64,000 nt of DNA from Methanobacterium aggregans (GTDB taxonomy: Archaea; Methanobacteriota; Methanobacteria; Methanobacteriales; Methanobacteriaceae), in assembly GCF_017874455.1 (NCBI RefSeq), contig NZ_JAGGLN010000004.1:1-64000 (forward strand), given 5' to 3'. A program made the position numbers and the translations under genes. The notes beneath the pieces are model-generated. The model saw only the letters and a program-made list of their open reading frames with translations. It was not told the origin of the DNA and did no database searches. Positions 52,926 to 62,364 of the stretch are shown here, piece after piece (the first letter of the stretch is position 1; each line of letters starts with the position of its first letter).

Positions 52926-54296
52926 ATGAAAATTGCAGAGAAACTTGCAGAACTCACAGCCAAAACCAGCTACAGTAAAATCCCTGAAGAAGCTGTTCAA
53001 ATGGCGAAGCTGTGCTTTGTAGACTTTTTATGTGTTGCACTCAGGGGATCTCAGGGTGAAAGCAGTGAAAAAGTTAGGAACATCATTTTTCAGGGTGGAA
53101 GTTCAAGCATCATTGGGGCAGGAAAGTCCAGTCCACTTGATGCAAGCCTTGCAAATGGAGTTGCAGCCCATTCAATGGATCTTGACGATGGCCACAGATT
53201 TGCACAGCTTCATCCAGGCTGCTGCGTTATCCCAGCTGCACTGGCACTCTGTGAATCCCAAAAAAAAGATGGAAAAGATTTTATAAGCTCAATTGTGGCG
53301 GGTTACAACGCTGCAGTAACCATTGGAATGATTGCAAACCCCCAGCACAGAATGAATGGTTTCCACAGTACAGGGACCTGTGGAACCTTTGGGGCAGCAG
53401 CTGCAGCATCCAGAGCAATGGACCTGGATTTAGACGAAACTGTGAATGCCCTTGGGCTTGCAGGTACTCAGGCAGCAGGCCTCCTTGAATCTGACCATGC
53501 AGGAACCATGGGGAAACATCTCCATGCAGGTAAAGCAGCACAATCAGGAGTTATCTCTGCACTGCTTGCAAGGGAAGGTTTCACAGGAGCTGAATCCATA
53601 ATCGAAGGAAAAGAGGGATTTTTAAATGGGATGGCAGGCGGGTGTTCTGAAACCTTACTGGAGTCCAGGAAAATTATTTTAGATGATGATCTTTTAAGAA
53701 ACCCCCACATTCTCGAGGTTTACTTCAAGAAGTATCCCCTATGCAGGCACCTGCACTCCTCGATAGATGCACTTATGGCCATTTTAAGTGAAATTGAAAA
53801 TGATGATGTGAAACATGACCTTGAAGATGAAATTAAAACCATTATCATCAGGACCTACAGAATTGCCTCAGAACACAACAACTACCAACCACAGACCCCA
53901 GAATCTTTAAGGCAGAGTTTGCCCATGAGCATTGCAACGGCAGTTTTAAATGGTTTAAACCTGGAAGAACTTGATATGAGTTCCATGAAACCTGAAATCA
54001 ATGCAATTTCCAATAAAGTTAAGATAGTGTTTGACGAGGATCTGGATGATCTCTACCCATCCATGCGACCATCTGAGGTTACATTAACCCTTAAAAATGG
54101 GAAAAAATACATTAAAAGGGTTGATCTGCCTTTGGGAGAACCTGAAAATCCCCTTAAGAGGGCTGAAATCATTGAGAAGTTTCAAAGGCTCAACCCTGAC
54201 TTTGATGTTGAGGTTCTGGAGGTTATTGAGGATATAGAATCCTGTAGTATGTGTGATTTGATGGATGTTCTTGATAAAAATTTGAATCATCCATAG
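52926..54296 (+). CDS. MmgE/PrpD family protein
   Basis: 456 residues. Family motifs: KLCFVDFLCVALRG, VAAHSMDLDDGHRFAQLHPGC (the SMDxDD...HPG active-site region), GFHSTGTCGTFGAAAAASRA and KHLHAGKAAQSGVISALLA. Members include 2-methylcitrate dehydratase and cis-aconitate decarboxylase. The ATG at 52926 (MKIAEKLAEL) matches the usual start; eight upstream codons from a TTG have no ribosome binding site. It heads a run of four acid-metabolism-like genes. Confidence 0.85.
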   Translation: MKIAEKLAELTAKTSYSKIPEEAVQMAKLCFVDFLCVALRGSQGESSEKVRNIIFQGGSSSIIGAGKSSPLDASLANGVAAHSMDLDDGHRFAQLHPGCCVIPAALALCESQKKDGKDFISSIVAGYNAAVTIGMIANPQHRMNGFHSTGTCGTFGAAAAASRAMDLDLDETVNALGLAGTQAAGLLESDHAGTMGKHLHAGKAAQSGVISALLAREGFTGAESIIEGKEGFLNGMAGGCSETLLESRKIILDDDLLRNPHILEVYFKKYPLCRHLHSSIDALMAILSEIENDDVKHDLEDEIKTIIIRTYRIASEHNNYQPQTPESLRQSLPMSIATAVLNGLNLEELDMSSMKPEINAISNKVKIVFDEDLDDLYPSMRPSEVTLTLKNGKKYIKRVDLPLGEPENPLKRAEIIEKFQRLNPDFDVEVLEVIEDIESCSMCDLMDVLDKNLNHP

Positions 54297-54431
54297 CAGG
54301 ACTGGAAGTGAATATAATAGAAAAAATCCACAGTTGTTTTATAAAACCTGATATTTTTTTATTGGAATTAAAAGTTAAAATAAATCTTAAAAAATTAAAT
54401 AACAATATTTTAATTATTAAAAAGTGATTTT

Positions 54432-55337
54432 ATGGATACGAAGGATTTTTTAAGTAAAATAGGTATAGATGAAGGCATTCATGAACCATCTGAATCAGAT
54501 AAAAGGTTTCCTGATGGAGCCCAGTACAGGTTTGAGGTTCCAGGAATCCAGAGCCCTGGAGCCATGACCTCACTGCTGGACGCTGCAGATAGTTACGGCG
54601 TGAGAATTCACAGGGTAACCCAGACCAAAGGAATCATGCTCCTCACAGACTCTGAAATTGAGGAAATGGCTGAAATTGCAAAGGATGCTAAAATAGAGCT
54701 CTTTCTAAGTGTTGGGCCTCGTGCAACCTACGATACAAGTGCATCTGCCAACACATCAGAGGGTGCGAGGATCGGTTACAGGCTTCGTGGTTACCATAAC
54801 CTCGTATACGCAGTTGAGGATGTGAAACGTGCTGCATCCCTTGGTGTCAGGGGAATAGTTGTCTACGATGAGGGTCTGCTCTGGGTACTAGGTAAGATGC
54901 GTGAAGCAGGAGAACTGTCTGAAAAGGTTCATTTCAAGGTTTCAGCCCACTGCGGTCATGGAAACCCTGCATCTGCAAAACTCCTTCAGGAGATAGGTGC
55001 AGATTCATTCAACCCTGTTCGTGACCTGCAGATACCCATGATGGCAGCTATACGCAGGGCAATTGATATCTCCCTGGATCTTCACATGGAAAATCCTAAA
55101 TCTTCAGGTGGTTTCATAAGGCACTACGAGGCCCCTGAAATAATAAGGGCAGCATCCCCTGTTTACCTTAAAACTGGTGGAGCTGTTGCAGCCCATCATA
55201 GCTGGGACACAAACCAGAAGCAGGCTGGAGAGCGTGCAAGGCAGGTTCTTCTTGTTCAGAGCATGATCAACCGTTACTACCCTGATGCAGAGATTTCAAA
55301 AAGGGACACAGAGGACATGTCAATTCCTGAAATTTAA
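54432..55337 (+). CDS. TIM-barrel-like (peptidase U32-like) protein of unknown role
   Basis: 301 residues. Repeated beta-alpha units with AKIELFLSVGPRATYDTSA, SLGVRGIVVYDEGLLWVLG, HFKVSAHCGHGNPASAKLL and IGADSFNPVRDLQIPM suggest a TIM barrel near the U32 peptidase-like group, but I could not recognise the catalytic residues. It sits between the PrpD-like and fumarase-like genes in the same direction, with 135-bp and 40-bp gaps. That context suggests an enzyme of a small carboxylate pathway rather than a peptidase. Confidence 0.6.
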   Translation: MDTKDFLSKIGIDEGIHEPSESDKRFPDGAQYRFEVPGIQSPGAMTSLLDAADSYGVRIHRVTQTKGIMLLTDSEIEEMAEIAKDAKIELFLSVGPRATYDTSASANTSEGARIGYRLRGYHNLVYAVEDVKRAASLGVRGIVVYDEGLLWVLGKMREAGELSEKVHFKVSAHCGHGNPASAKLLQEIGADSFNPVRDLQIPMMAAIRRAIDISLDLHMENPKSSGGFIRHYEAPEIIRAASPVYLKTGGAVAAHHSWDTNQKQAGERARQVLLVQSMINRYYPDAEISKRDTEDMSIPEI

Positions 55338-55377
55338 TTTCAGATAATAGATAATATTAAATAGGGACGTATATTAA

Positions 55378-56277
55378 ATGGAAATAGCTGAAATAGTTAA
55401 AAATGCAGTTTTGGAGGCCAGCACAACCTTCCGCAGGGATCAGATCCATGCCTACAGAAGGGCCATTGATATGGAAGTGAATGAAAATGCCCGCTGGGTT
55501 CTTGAGCTTCTTCTTGAAAATGCAAAGATTGCCCAACGGGAAAAAATGCCCCTCTGTGATGATACTGGAATTCCACACATTTACCTTGAAGTTGGGGAGG
55601 ATACTATCCTTCCAGGAGGCTTTTTCAAGGAAATCAAAGAGGGTGTGGCATGGGGTTTAAGGGATCTTCCAGCAAGACCCATGGCTGTACGTGGAAATTC
55701 CATTCAAAGGTTAGAACAGAGTAGTGGACTTTATGAAGACCCCGGAATGTTGTTTCCACCTTCTTTCTTTGTTGACACCATCTCAAGGGACATTTCTCGA
55801 GATCAGGGGTCTGAAAATGGAGTTGGAGATGGGGTTAAACTTCATGTTCTCATGCTCGGTGGGGGTCCAGAGATCAGGGCACACACTTATAAAGTTTTCC
55901 ACAAGCGGGATCATAGAAAAGTATTTTGGGAAGTGAAAACATGGTTGAGATCAGAGATTCCCATGCTTGGCTGCACTCCATGCATTCCAGCCATAGGTAT
56001 TGGGAGAACTCATTTTGAAGCTTCGTCCTTGATGCTGAAAGCAATGGCATATGGGGACCTTAACAAACAATCCGAACTTGAAAAGGACATAACTGAATCT
56101 CTTAACAGTTCCAATACAGGTGCTCTTGGTATTGGTGGCTCTGTAACTGCCCTTGGATCCTTCATCAAAGTAGGTCCTCAAAGGGCCAGCGGTGTTCGAA
56201 TAGTATGTGCCAGACCATGCTGTTGTGTTGAACCCCGAAAATCGTCTGTTTATATACCTTCCAAATCTCTGGGATGA
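55378..56277 (+). CDS. Class I fumarase/tartrate dehydratase alpha-subunit-like protein
   Basis: 299 residues. LCDDTGIPHIYLEVG replaces the usual QDTG region and supplies a Cys ligand. MLGCTPCIPAIGIGRT and the C-terminal ARPCCCVEPRK supply further Cys, consistent with a 4Fe-4S cluster. The protein lacks the beta (swivelling) half, and no beta-subunit gene is adjacent. Sequence differences from ordinary methanogen fumarase alpha make a distinct hydratase plausible. It is linked to citrate synthase-like and PrpD-like genes. Confidence 0.75.
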   Translation: MEIAEIVKNAVLEASTTFRRDQIHAYRRAIDMEVNENARWVLELLLENAKIAQREKMPLCDDTGIPHIYLEVGEDTILPGGFFKEIKEGVAWGLRDLPARPMAVRGNSIQRLEQSSGLYEDPGMLFPPSFFVDTISRDISRDQGSENGVGDGVKLHVLMLGGGPEIRAHTYKVFHKRDHRKVFWEVKTWLRSEIPMLGCTPCIPAIGIGRTHFEASSLMLKAMAYGDLNKQSELEKDITESLNSSNTGALGIGGSVTALGSFIKVGPQRASGVRIVCARPCCCVEPRKSSVYIPSKSLG

Positions 56278-56414
56278 TTCTAAGGATTTAAAAGAGAGAT
56301 TGGAAATACTTTTCCTAAGATCCTACTCAATTTAAATTGAATTAAAGAATATAAAGAATAAATTCATGATTAGGATCTTCAGATTTTGGAATTAATTATG
56401 TTGAAGTGATTAAA

Positions 56415-57287
56415 ATGGCAACTGAAAGAGAAACCATGGAAAAAATTCTTGGGTTTGACAACGTGAAATGGAGAACATCCATAACAAAGGTTGAGCCAAA
56501 CAGGATCACAACAAGAGGATACTCACAGGAAGACCTCATAGGTAATATTTCATTTCCGGAAATGGTGTATCTCCTGATAAAAGGAGATATGCCCTCTGAA
56601 AATGAGTCGAAGATGTTGGAAGCTGTTCTTGTATCATTCTGCGATCATGGAGTTACACCTCCAAGCACCCAGGTGGCAAGGTTAATGGCGTCTGCAGGTT
56701 CACCTATGAATTCATGTGTTTCAGGAGGGATTCTAGCCTTTGGAAAACATCATGCCGGAGCACTGGAACTTTCAATGAGGTTGCTGCAGGAAACGATTTT
56801 TGAAGGGTTTTCAGATTTCACAGGAGAAATGTCTTCTGAAAATCTTAAAAAGAAGGTAAACACACTTGCAGAGGTTATTGTTGATAAATTCGCCCAAAAT
56901 AACCAGAAGATACCGGGTTTTGGACACAGATATCATACGGAGGACCCCCGGGCTAGAAAGCTCTTGAAACTTGCAGATGATTATGGTTTTTCAGGATTAC
57001 ATACACAACTGGCCCTTTCAATTCAGGATATTCTCTATGAAACAAAAGACCTTCGTATGAACATCGATGGTGCCAATGCAGGAATACTTTCAGACATGGG
57101 CTTTGATTGGAAGCTGGGAACCGGTATTTTTATGATGGGAAGGCTTCCGGCATTAGTTTCACATGTTCATGAAGAGCAGACAAATGAATCTCCATTTAGA
57201 AAGCTTTTTGAAACAGATGAAATAGAGTACAGTGGCCTTGAGGAGGGAAAAATGAATATATTGAATAAAATTGCAAATAAAGGCTGA
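56415..57287 (+). CDS. Citrate synthase-like protein (citryl-CoA lyase type)
   Basis: 290 residues. Catalytic positions are kept: AFGKHHAGALE (first His), GFGHRYHTEDPRARKLL (second His with Arg) and MNIDGANAGILSDMGF (Asp), ending in LVSHVHEEQ. At about 290 residues it is shorter than full citrate synthases and resembles stand-alone citryl-CoA lyase-like proteins. Start ATG 56415 follows GTGAT. It could condense or cleave a 2-oxoacid/acyl-CoA adduct. The adjacent PrpD-like and fumarase-like genes may handle its product. Confidence 0.8.
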   Translation: MATERETMEKILGFDNVKWRTSITKVEPNRITTRGYSQEDLIGNISFPEMVYLLIKGDMPSENESKMLEAVLVSFCDHGVTPPSTQVARLMASAGSPMNSCVSGGILAFGKHHAGALELSMRLLQETIFEGFSDFTGEMSSENLKKKVNTLAEVIVDKFAQNNQKIPGFGHRYHTEDPRARKLLKLADDYGFSGLHTQLALSIQDILYETKDLRMNIDGANAGILSDMGFDWKLGTGIFMMGRLPALVSHVHEEQTNESPFRKLFETDEIEYSGLEEGKMNILNKIANKG

Positions 57288-57350
57288 AAATAGGATTAAA
57301 CCCATTGGATAGATGTATTGAATACACATTTTGAAAATTAAATAGTAAAA

Positions 57351-57362
57351 GATATATATAAT
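57351..57362 (+). promoter_or_regulatory. TATA box of the ATP synthase operon
   Basis: GATATATATAAT lies about 40 bases before the atpH ATG, and GGTGAT follows as ribosome binding site at 57387-57392. This fits an archaeal promoter with a short leader. Confidence 0.6.
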
Positions 57363-57396
57363 ACTCAATAGACTTTGGCATATCATGGTGATTTAA

Positions 57397-57711
57397 ATGA
57401 CAACAATATCGGAAGCTATTACAACCATTAAAAAGGCTGAAAATGATGCTGATAACTTGATCGCGGATGCGGAAAAGAAATCAGCAGATCTGATCGAAGA
57501 ATCTCATTCTAAAGCTGACGAAGCTGTAGAAAAAGCTAAAAAAGAGGCCCAGGAAAAATCTGAAGCCATTATCTTTGAAGCTGAGACAAAAGCTCAGAAA
57601 GAAGCCTACCAAATATCCAACAAAACTGATGAAAAAATAGAAATAACAAAGAGGAAAGCTACAGATGCGGTGGATGAAGCCGTAGCTGTGATAGTTAAAA
57701 CTGTGTTATAG
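57397..57711 (+). CDS. atpH: A-type ATP synthase subunit H
   Basis: 104 residues, almost wholly Ala/Glu/Lys-rich coiled coil (ADNLIADAEKKSADLIEESH and repeats). This is the peripheral stalk partner of subunit E in archaeal A1AO ATP synthase. It starts the operon and ends one base before the GTG that precedes atpI. Confidence 0.88.
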   Translation: MTTISEAITTIKKAENDADNLIADAEKKSADLIEESHSKADEAVEKAKKEAQEKSEAIIFEAETKAQKEAYQISNKTDEKIEITKRKATDAVDEAVAVIVKTVL

Positions 57712-57721
57712 TGTGAGTAAA

Positions 57722-59725
57722 ATGTTCAAGCCGGCAAAAATGCAGAAGCTCAAGATAATAACTTTGGACAAGTACGCTGATTCTGCAGTTAATTCCCTTC
57801 ATGAAGAGGGAATCGTACAGATCCAGGATATCTCAGAGCGAATTCAAACCGATGCAGAGTGGAAGCAAATACTCAAACCTTCAAAGGCAAATCCCAACAC
57901 AGGAAAAGTCTCTTCTCTTCTCATGAAAACTTCGGGAATGGTTGATTTTCTTGAATCCGTTGAAAAACGTGACGGTGGCATAAAAAACACCATCATGGGT
58001 TTTATCAATCCTGAAACATTTGAGAAACGAGAAGTTGAAGTTATAAGTGCAGATGAACTGGTTGCCAAAGCAGAGTCAACAATTGCAGATGTTGAATCAA
58101 GGACCAAATCCCTTGAAGAACAGTTGAACAAACTGGACTCTGAAAAAGGTAAACTGGAAGATGCTTCCAAAATTGCAGAAGAATTAAAAGATTTTGATGT
58201 TGATCTCATTGATTTAAAAGGATCAGAGTATACTGAAGTTATAACTGGTAAAATAGAACTTTCTAACCTTGAAAAATTTAAGGAAGAAGCCAGTGCAGTT
58301 ACAGAAGAATATCTTGTTTTTGAAACTGATTCTGAACTTAAAAAATCAAAATCTAAAGAAGTTTCAAAGAATATTATTATCATAACCTTATCACAATATG
58401 GTGAAAAGTTAACAGGACTTCTAAGAAAACTGGAATTTGATAAATTCGAAGTTTCAGGAATTTCTGGAAAACCAGAAGAGTTTATAAGAAACTCTGAGAC
58501 AAGAATTCATGCCATAGAAAGTGAAAAAGAAACCCATTTCAATGAACTGGCAGTTGTTGCAGATGAATGGAAGGATAATCTCCTCGTTCTGAAGGAACAG
58601 CTGGAAGTTGAGAAGGAAAGGGATGAAATATTTTCCTCATTTGGAGAAACCAACAACACCATGATGTTTGAAGCATGGGTTCCAGAGAAGAAGATGAAAA
58701 AATCTCTTGAAATCCTGGAAACATCCACTGAAGGACATTCAGTTGTTGAAGTTTCAGATCCTGAAGAGAACGACGACGTTCCTAGTCATCTCGATAATCC
58801 GCGCTTTGCAAAGCCATACGAGATGATGGTGGACATGTACTCCCCTACAAACTACAAGGAATTGGACCCAACCATTTTCATGGCAATCATGTTCCCATTC
58901 TTCTTTGGTTACTGTTTAACCGATGCAGGTTATGGTATAATTGATGCATTAGTAGGATATCTCCTTTACAGGGGACTTGGAAGGACCAATAGAACCATGC
59001 ATGATATGGGTTTGATACTCGTTGCATGTGGTGTGTGGGCTTTCATCCTTGGAATGGTTACCAACGGTTTCATAGGAGACCTTGTACCAAGATTCATAGT
59101 TGGAGATATGAGTTACCTAATGCCAACAGTCATAGGATCTGTCAACGCATTTGTGCATCCTGAAAACATATTGTACATAGCATTGACCATAGGTATCCTT
59201 CACATAAACCTGGGTCTTATCATGGGTGCTTACAACAACATAAAGAATGGGAAAATTGGAGAAGCCTTCGGTACACAGCTCGATTGGATTATACTTGAAT
59301 TAGCCATTGTTCTTTACATTGTAACAGGATCAGCCATAGTTGGAGGAGTTACAGCACTCATAGCCATAGGAATTATGATGTACTACAACGGCGTCATGGG
59401 AGTGATGGATATACTGAGTTTCCTCGGTACGGTTTTATCATACTCAAGGCTTTTAGCACTCTGTCTTTCAACAGGCGGAATAGCTATGACAGTTAACATC
59501 ATAACAGGGTTGTCTGCAGAGATGATACCCTATGTTGGTATAATACTAGCTCCAATAATATTCATTGGAGGACACATTGCAAACCTGGCTTTCCAGAGTC
59601 TTGGTGCATTTATACATTCATTACGTTTACATTATGTTGAATTTTTCAGTCAATTCTACGAGGGCGGAAGTCCAAAATTCAAGCCCTTCCAAGCTGAAAG
59701 AAAATTTACGAAAATTAGGAGGTAA
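57722..59725 (+). CDS. atpI: A-type ATP synthase subunit I (a-subunit)
   Basis: 667 residues. The N-terminal half (about 1-370) is soluble and helical and forms the collar/peripheral stalk. The C-terminal half has eight or so helices, with PTIFMAIMFPFFFGYCLTDAGYG and LGTVLSYSRLLALCLSTGG bearing the essential Arg of the ion path. ATG 57722 follows GTGA, and an overlapping GTG at 57713 is an alternative. It forms the ion half-channels with subunit K in the membrane. Confidence 0.95.
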   Translation: MFKPAKMQKLKIITLDKYADSAVNSLHEEGIVQIQDISERIQTDAEWKQILKPSKANPNTGKVSSLLMKTSGMVDFLESVEKRDGGIKNTIMGFINPETFEKREVEVISADELVAKAESTIADVESRTKSLEEQLNKLDSEKGKLEDASKIAEELKDFDVDLIDLKGSEYTEVITGKIELSNLEKFKEEASAVTEEYLVFETDSELKKSKSKEVSKNIIIITLSQYGEKLTGLLRKLEFDKFEVSGISGKPEEFIRNSETRIHAIESEKETHFNELAVVADEWKDNLLVLKEQLEVEKERDEIFSSFGETNNTMMFEAWVPEKKMKKSLEILETSTEGHSVVEVSDPEENDDVPSHLDNPRFAKPYEMMVDMYSPTNYKELDPTIFMAIMFPFFFGYCLTDAGYGIIDALVGYLLYRGLGRTNRTMHDMGLILVACGVWAFILGMVTNGFIGDLVPRFIVGDMSYLMPTVIGSVNAFVHPENILYIALTIGILHINLGLIMGAYNNIKNGKIGEAFGTQLDWIILELAIVLYIVTGSAIVGGVTALIAIGIMMYYNGVMGVMDILSFLGTVLSYSRLLALCLSTGGIAMTVNIITGLSAEMIPYVGIILAPIIFIGGHIANLAFQSLGAFIHSLRLHYVEFFSQFYEGGSPKFKPFQAERKFTKIRR

Positions 59726-59730
59726 AATAA

Positions 59731-60219
59731 ATGGCAGCAGAATTAACATTAGGTACAGCTTTAGCAGCAATAGGAGCAGGAGTCGCAGTAGGATTTGCGG
59801 CATTAGGATCAGGTATAGGACAAGGTATAGCATCAGCAGGTGCAGTAGGTGCAGTAGCTGAAGATAAAGGCATGTTCGCACAGGGTATCGTTTTCACAGC
59901 TATACCAGAGACACAGGCTATATACGGTTTCTTAATAGCTATATTGATCCTCGTGTTCTCAGGACTCATGGGTGGACACACGCTTGACGTAGTCACAGGA
60001 CTTGTAGCAATAGGTGCAGGTGCAGCAGTAGGATTTGCAGGTTTAGGATCCGGTATGGGTCAGGGTATAGCTTCATCAGCATCCGTTGGTGCAGTTGTCG
60101 AAGATAAAGGTATGTTCGCACAGGGTATCGTTTTCACAGCTATACCAGAGACACAGGCTATATACGGTTTCCTTATAGCTATACTGTTACTTGTGTTCGG
60201 CGGAATTCTCGGAGCATAA
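59731..60219 (+). CDS. atpK: A-type ATP synthase proteolipid subunit K (two hairpins)
   Basis: 162 residues made of two tandem c-type hairpins. Each hairpin holds a GxGxGxGxxxG helix and a second helix with IPETQAIYGFLIAI, so each contributes one ion-binding Glu. The two halves share a nearly identical stretch of about 68 bases (59865-59932 and 60105-60172). AGGAGGTAAAATA precedes the ATG. It forms the rotor ring. Confidence 0.95.
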   Translation: MAAELTLGTALAAIGAGVAVGFAALGSGIGQGIASAGAVGAVAEDKGMFAQGIVFTAIPETQAIYGFLIAILILVFSGLMGGHTLDVVTGLVAIGAGAAVGFAGLGSGMGQGIASSASVGAVVEDKGMFAQGIVFTAIPETQAIYGFLIAILLLVFGGILGA

Positions 60220-60251
60220 GCATTTAAGCTTAGATATTGGAGGATAAGCAG

Positions 60252-60875
60252 ATGAGCTCAGGGGCAGAAAAAATAGTATCAAACATCATATCAGATGCTC
60301 AAAGTAAGGCAGATATCATAATCCAGAAGGCCCAGGAGGACACCAGTACAATCACAGAAGAAGGGGACAAAAAAGCCCAATTTGAAAGCGAAAAAATTCT
60401 TGAAAGCGCTGAAAAACAGGCACAGATGAAATATCAACAGTTGATCTCTGAGGCTAAGATGAATTCCCGTAGGAAAGAACTCGAGGCAAGAGAAGAAATT
60501 ATTGAAGAATCATTTGCTAAAGCCGGAGCAGAACTTGAAAAGATCGCTTCAACTTCTTCCAAGGAATATGTGGAATCACTTAAAAATGTCATAAGTGAAG
60601 CTGCATTTGAGATTGGTGGTGGAGAACTGGTTGTACTTCTTAAAGAGGAAGATATCTCCAAAATAAAAGACGAAATAAAAGCTATCGAGAAAGATATTAC
60701 TGATAAAACAGGCCAGAAAACAACCTTTGAAACTGGAGAAAGCATAACCACCATTGGTGGGGCAGTTGTGAAAACCAAAGATGGAGATATTGAGGTTAAC
60801 AACACAATCGAAGCAAGGATGCTCAGATTCAAAAAAGCTCTAAGATCAGAGGTTGCAAAGGTGCTGTTTAAGTAA
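60252..60875 (+). CDS. atpE: A-type ATP synthase subunit E
   Basis: 207 residues. A long N-terminal coiled coil (ADIIIQKAQEDTSTITEEGD and on) leads to a globular C-terminal domain with GGAVVKTKDGDIEVNNTIEAR. It is the peripheral stalk connecting the A1 head. ATG 60252 is chosen because GGAGG at 60239-60243 precedes it; the earlier TTG would include the site. Confidence 0.93.
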   Translation: MSSGAEKIVSNIISDAQSKADIIIQKAQEDTSTITEEGDKKAQFESEKILESAEKQAQMKYQQLISEAKMNSRRKELEAREEIIEESFAKAGAELEKIASTSSKEYVESLKNVISEAAFEIGGGELVVLLKEEDISKIKDEIKAIEKDITDKTGQKTTFETGESITTIGGAVVKTKDGDIEVNNTIEARMLRFKKALRSEVAKVLFK

Positions 60876-60889
60876 GGAGGAAAACCTAA

Positions 60890-62047
60890 ATGGTAGAAGA
60901 TATTGCAGCATTAGTAAGCTCAATGGGATTTTCCTCCCCAGAATCCGTTATAGGGCTTTTATTTCTGGTCTTAGCAGTTATTGGAGCAGTAATTGTTGTT
61001 GTGAGCATCAGACCCGTTCTGGAGTTTTACCCATACACATCACCCAATGCACGTGTAAGGGCAAGAAGAGGAAAGCTGTTTGATGAAAAACAGCTTTCAG
61101 AAATAGTTGAAGCAGACACAGTGGAAGAGGTCAAAAATTACCTTAGGGGAGTTCCAGAGTACGCAGAATACGTGGAAAAGTACCCTATTGAGAAGGCACT
61201 TGACACCCAGCTTGCAGAAACTCACGATCTTCTTGCAAGGATAGCACCAGATGATATAAAAGAAACCTTTGAAATTCTTTTGTCAAAATGGGATATAAGC
61301 AACTTGAAGAGCATAATAATTGCAAAAGAAGCTGGTTTAACAAGGGAAGAAACAGAAGATCTTTTAATACCCTTTGGGGATCTAAAAGATTCATCTGACA
61401 AACTCCTTGATGCAAAGAACATTGAAGAAATTGTTAATGCTCTTGAAGGTACAGAATACGCACAAATTCTTGAAGATGCTATGCCAGAGTACCAGAAAAT
61501 GGGTATGCTCTTACCTTTAGAAGCAGCACTTGACAAGAATTATCTTAACAAGCTGGTTAGATCCGTTGCAAACCCTGCAGATGACAACAGCAAGTTACTG
61601 CAGAGTTACATCGGAACCCTTGTGGACACAACCAACCTGAAGATCATACTCCGGGCAAAGGTTGACGGACTCAAATACGAAGAAGTCCAGTCTTACATGA
61701 TATCCAACGGATACCAGATACGTGAGTGGAAATTAAAAGAACTCATGGAATCTGAAGATGTTGAAGGAGTATTAAGCAGTCTTGAAGGAACAAAATATTC
61801 ACACATACTTTCAGAGTCCATGCCTGATTATTCAGGCACAGGTTCAATAGCCCCATTCGAGGCAGCTCTGGATGCAAATGTGAGAAAAACTGCAAACACC
61901 ATATCCAAGAAAAAACCAATAGGCATAGGTCCAATAATAGGATTCCTCAGCAGGAAAGAAACTGAAGTAAGGAACCTTAAGATCATAGCCCGTGGTAAAG
62001 TAGAGGATGGAGTTTCAGCTTCCGTGATTAAGGAGATGTTAGTATGA
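60890..62047 (+). CDS. atpC: A-type ATP synthase subunit C
   Basis: 385 residues with three repeated helical domains typical of vATP-synt_AC39 (YAEYVEKYPIEKALDTQLAE; YAQILEDAMPEYQ; YSHILSESMPDYS). It couples the central stalk D/F to the K ring. AGGAGG precedes the ATG and the stop overlaps atpF by four bases. Confidence 0.95.
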   Translation: MVEDIAALVSSMGFSSPESVIGLLFLVLAVIGAVIVVVSIRPVLEFYPYTSPNARVRARRGKLFDEKQLSEIVEADTVEEVKNYLRGVPEYAEYVEKYPIEKALDTQLAETHDLLARIAPDDIKETFEILLSKWDISNLKSIIIAKEAGLTREETEDLLIPFGDLKDSSDKLLDAKNIEEIVNALEGTEYAQILEDAMPEYQKMGMLLPLEAALDKNYLNKLVRSVANPADDNSKLLQSYIGTLVDTTNLKIILRAKVDGLKYEEVQSYMISNGYQIREWKLKELMESEDVEGVLSSLEGTKYSHILSESMPDYSGTGSIAPFEAALDANVRKTANTISKKKPIGIGPIIGFLSRKETEVRNLKIIARGKVEDGVSASVIKEMLV

Positions 62048-62360
62048 GTTCGCAGGTAGCAGTTATGGCTGACGCGGATACTGTCACAGGATTCCGTCTT
62101 GGAGGAATTAAGGCAGGATATCCAGTTTCAAACATGGAAGAAGCAGATAAAACCCTTAAAGAACTTGTAAAACAGGATTTTTCTATTATAATAATAACAG
62201 AAAAAATCGGTGACGGAATAAGGGAAACAATAGATAAGTTCACAAAAACAAGCGCATTGCCTATGATAATTGAAGTACCCGACAAATCAGGCTCAATTAG
62301 GAGAGAATCAGACCCTATGAGAGAGCTTATAAAGAGAGTAATTGGGGTTGAGATGGTAAA

Positions 62361-62364
<4 letters not shown>
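62044..62364 (+). CDS. atpF: A-type ATP synthase subunit F
   Basis: 106 residues with the CheY-like fold of subunit F: VMADADTVTGFRLGGIK at the start and FSIIIITEKIGDGIRETIDKF in the middle. It belongs to the central rotor stalk. It overlaps atpC by four bases (ATGA) and atpA by four bases. Confidence 0.95.

Noticed and set aside
59565..59861. 98-codon frame overlapping the end of atpI and start of atpK
   Set aside because: Its Arg/Ser repeats reflect the out-of-frame reading of the Gly/Ala-rich atpK sequence.
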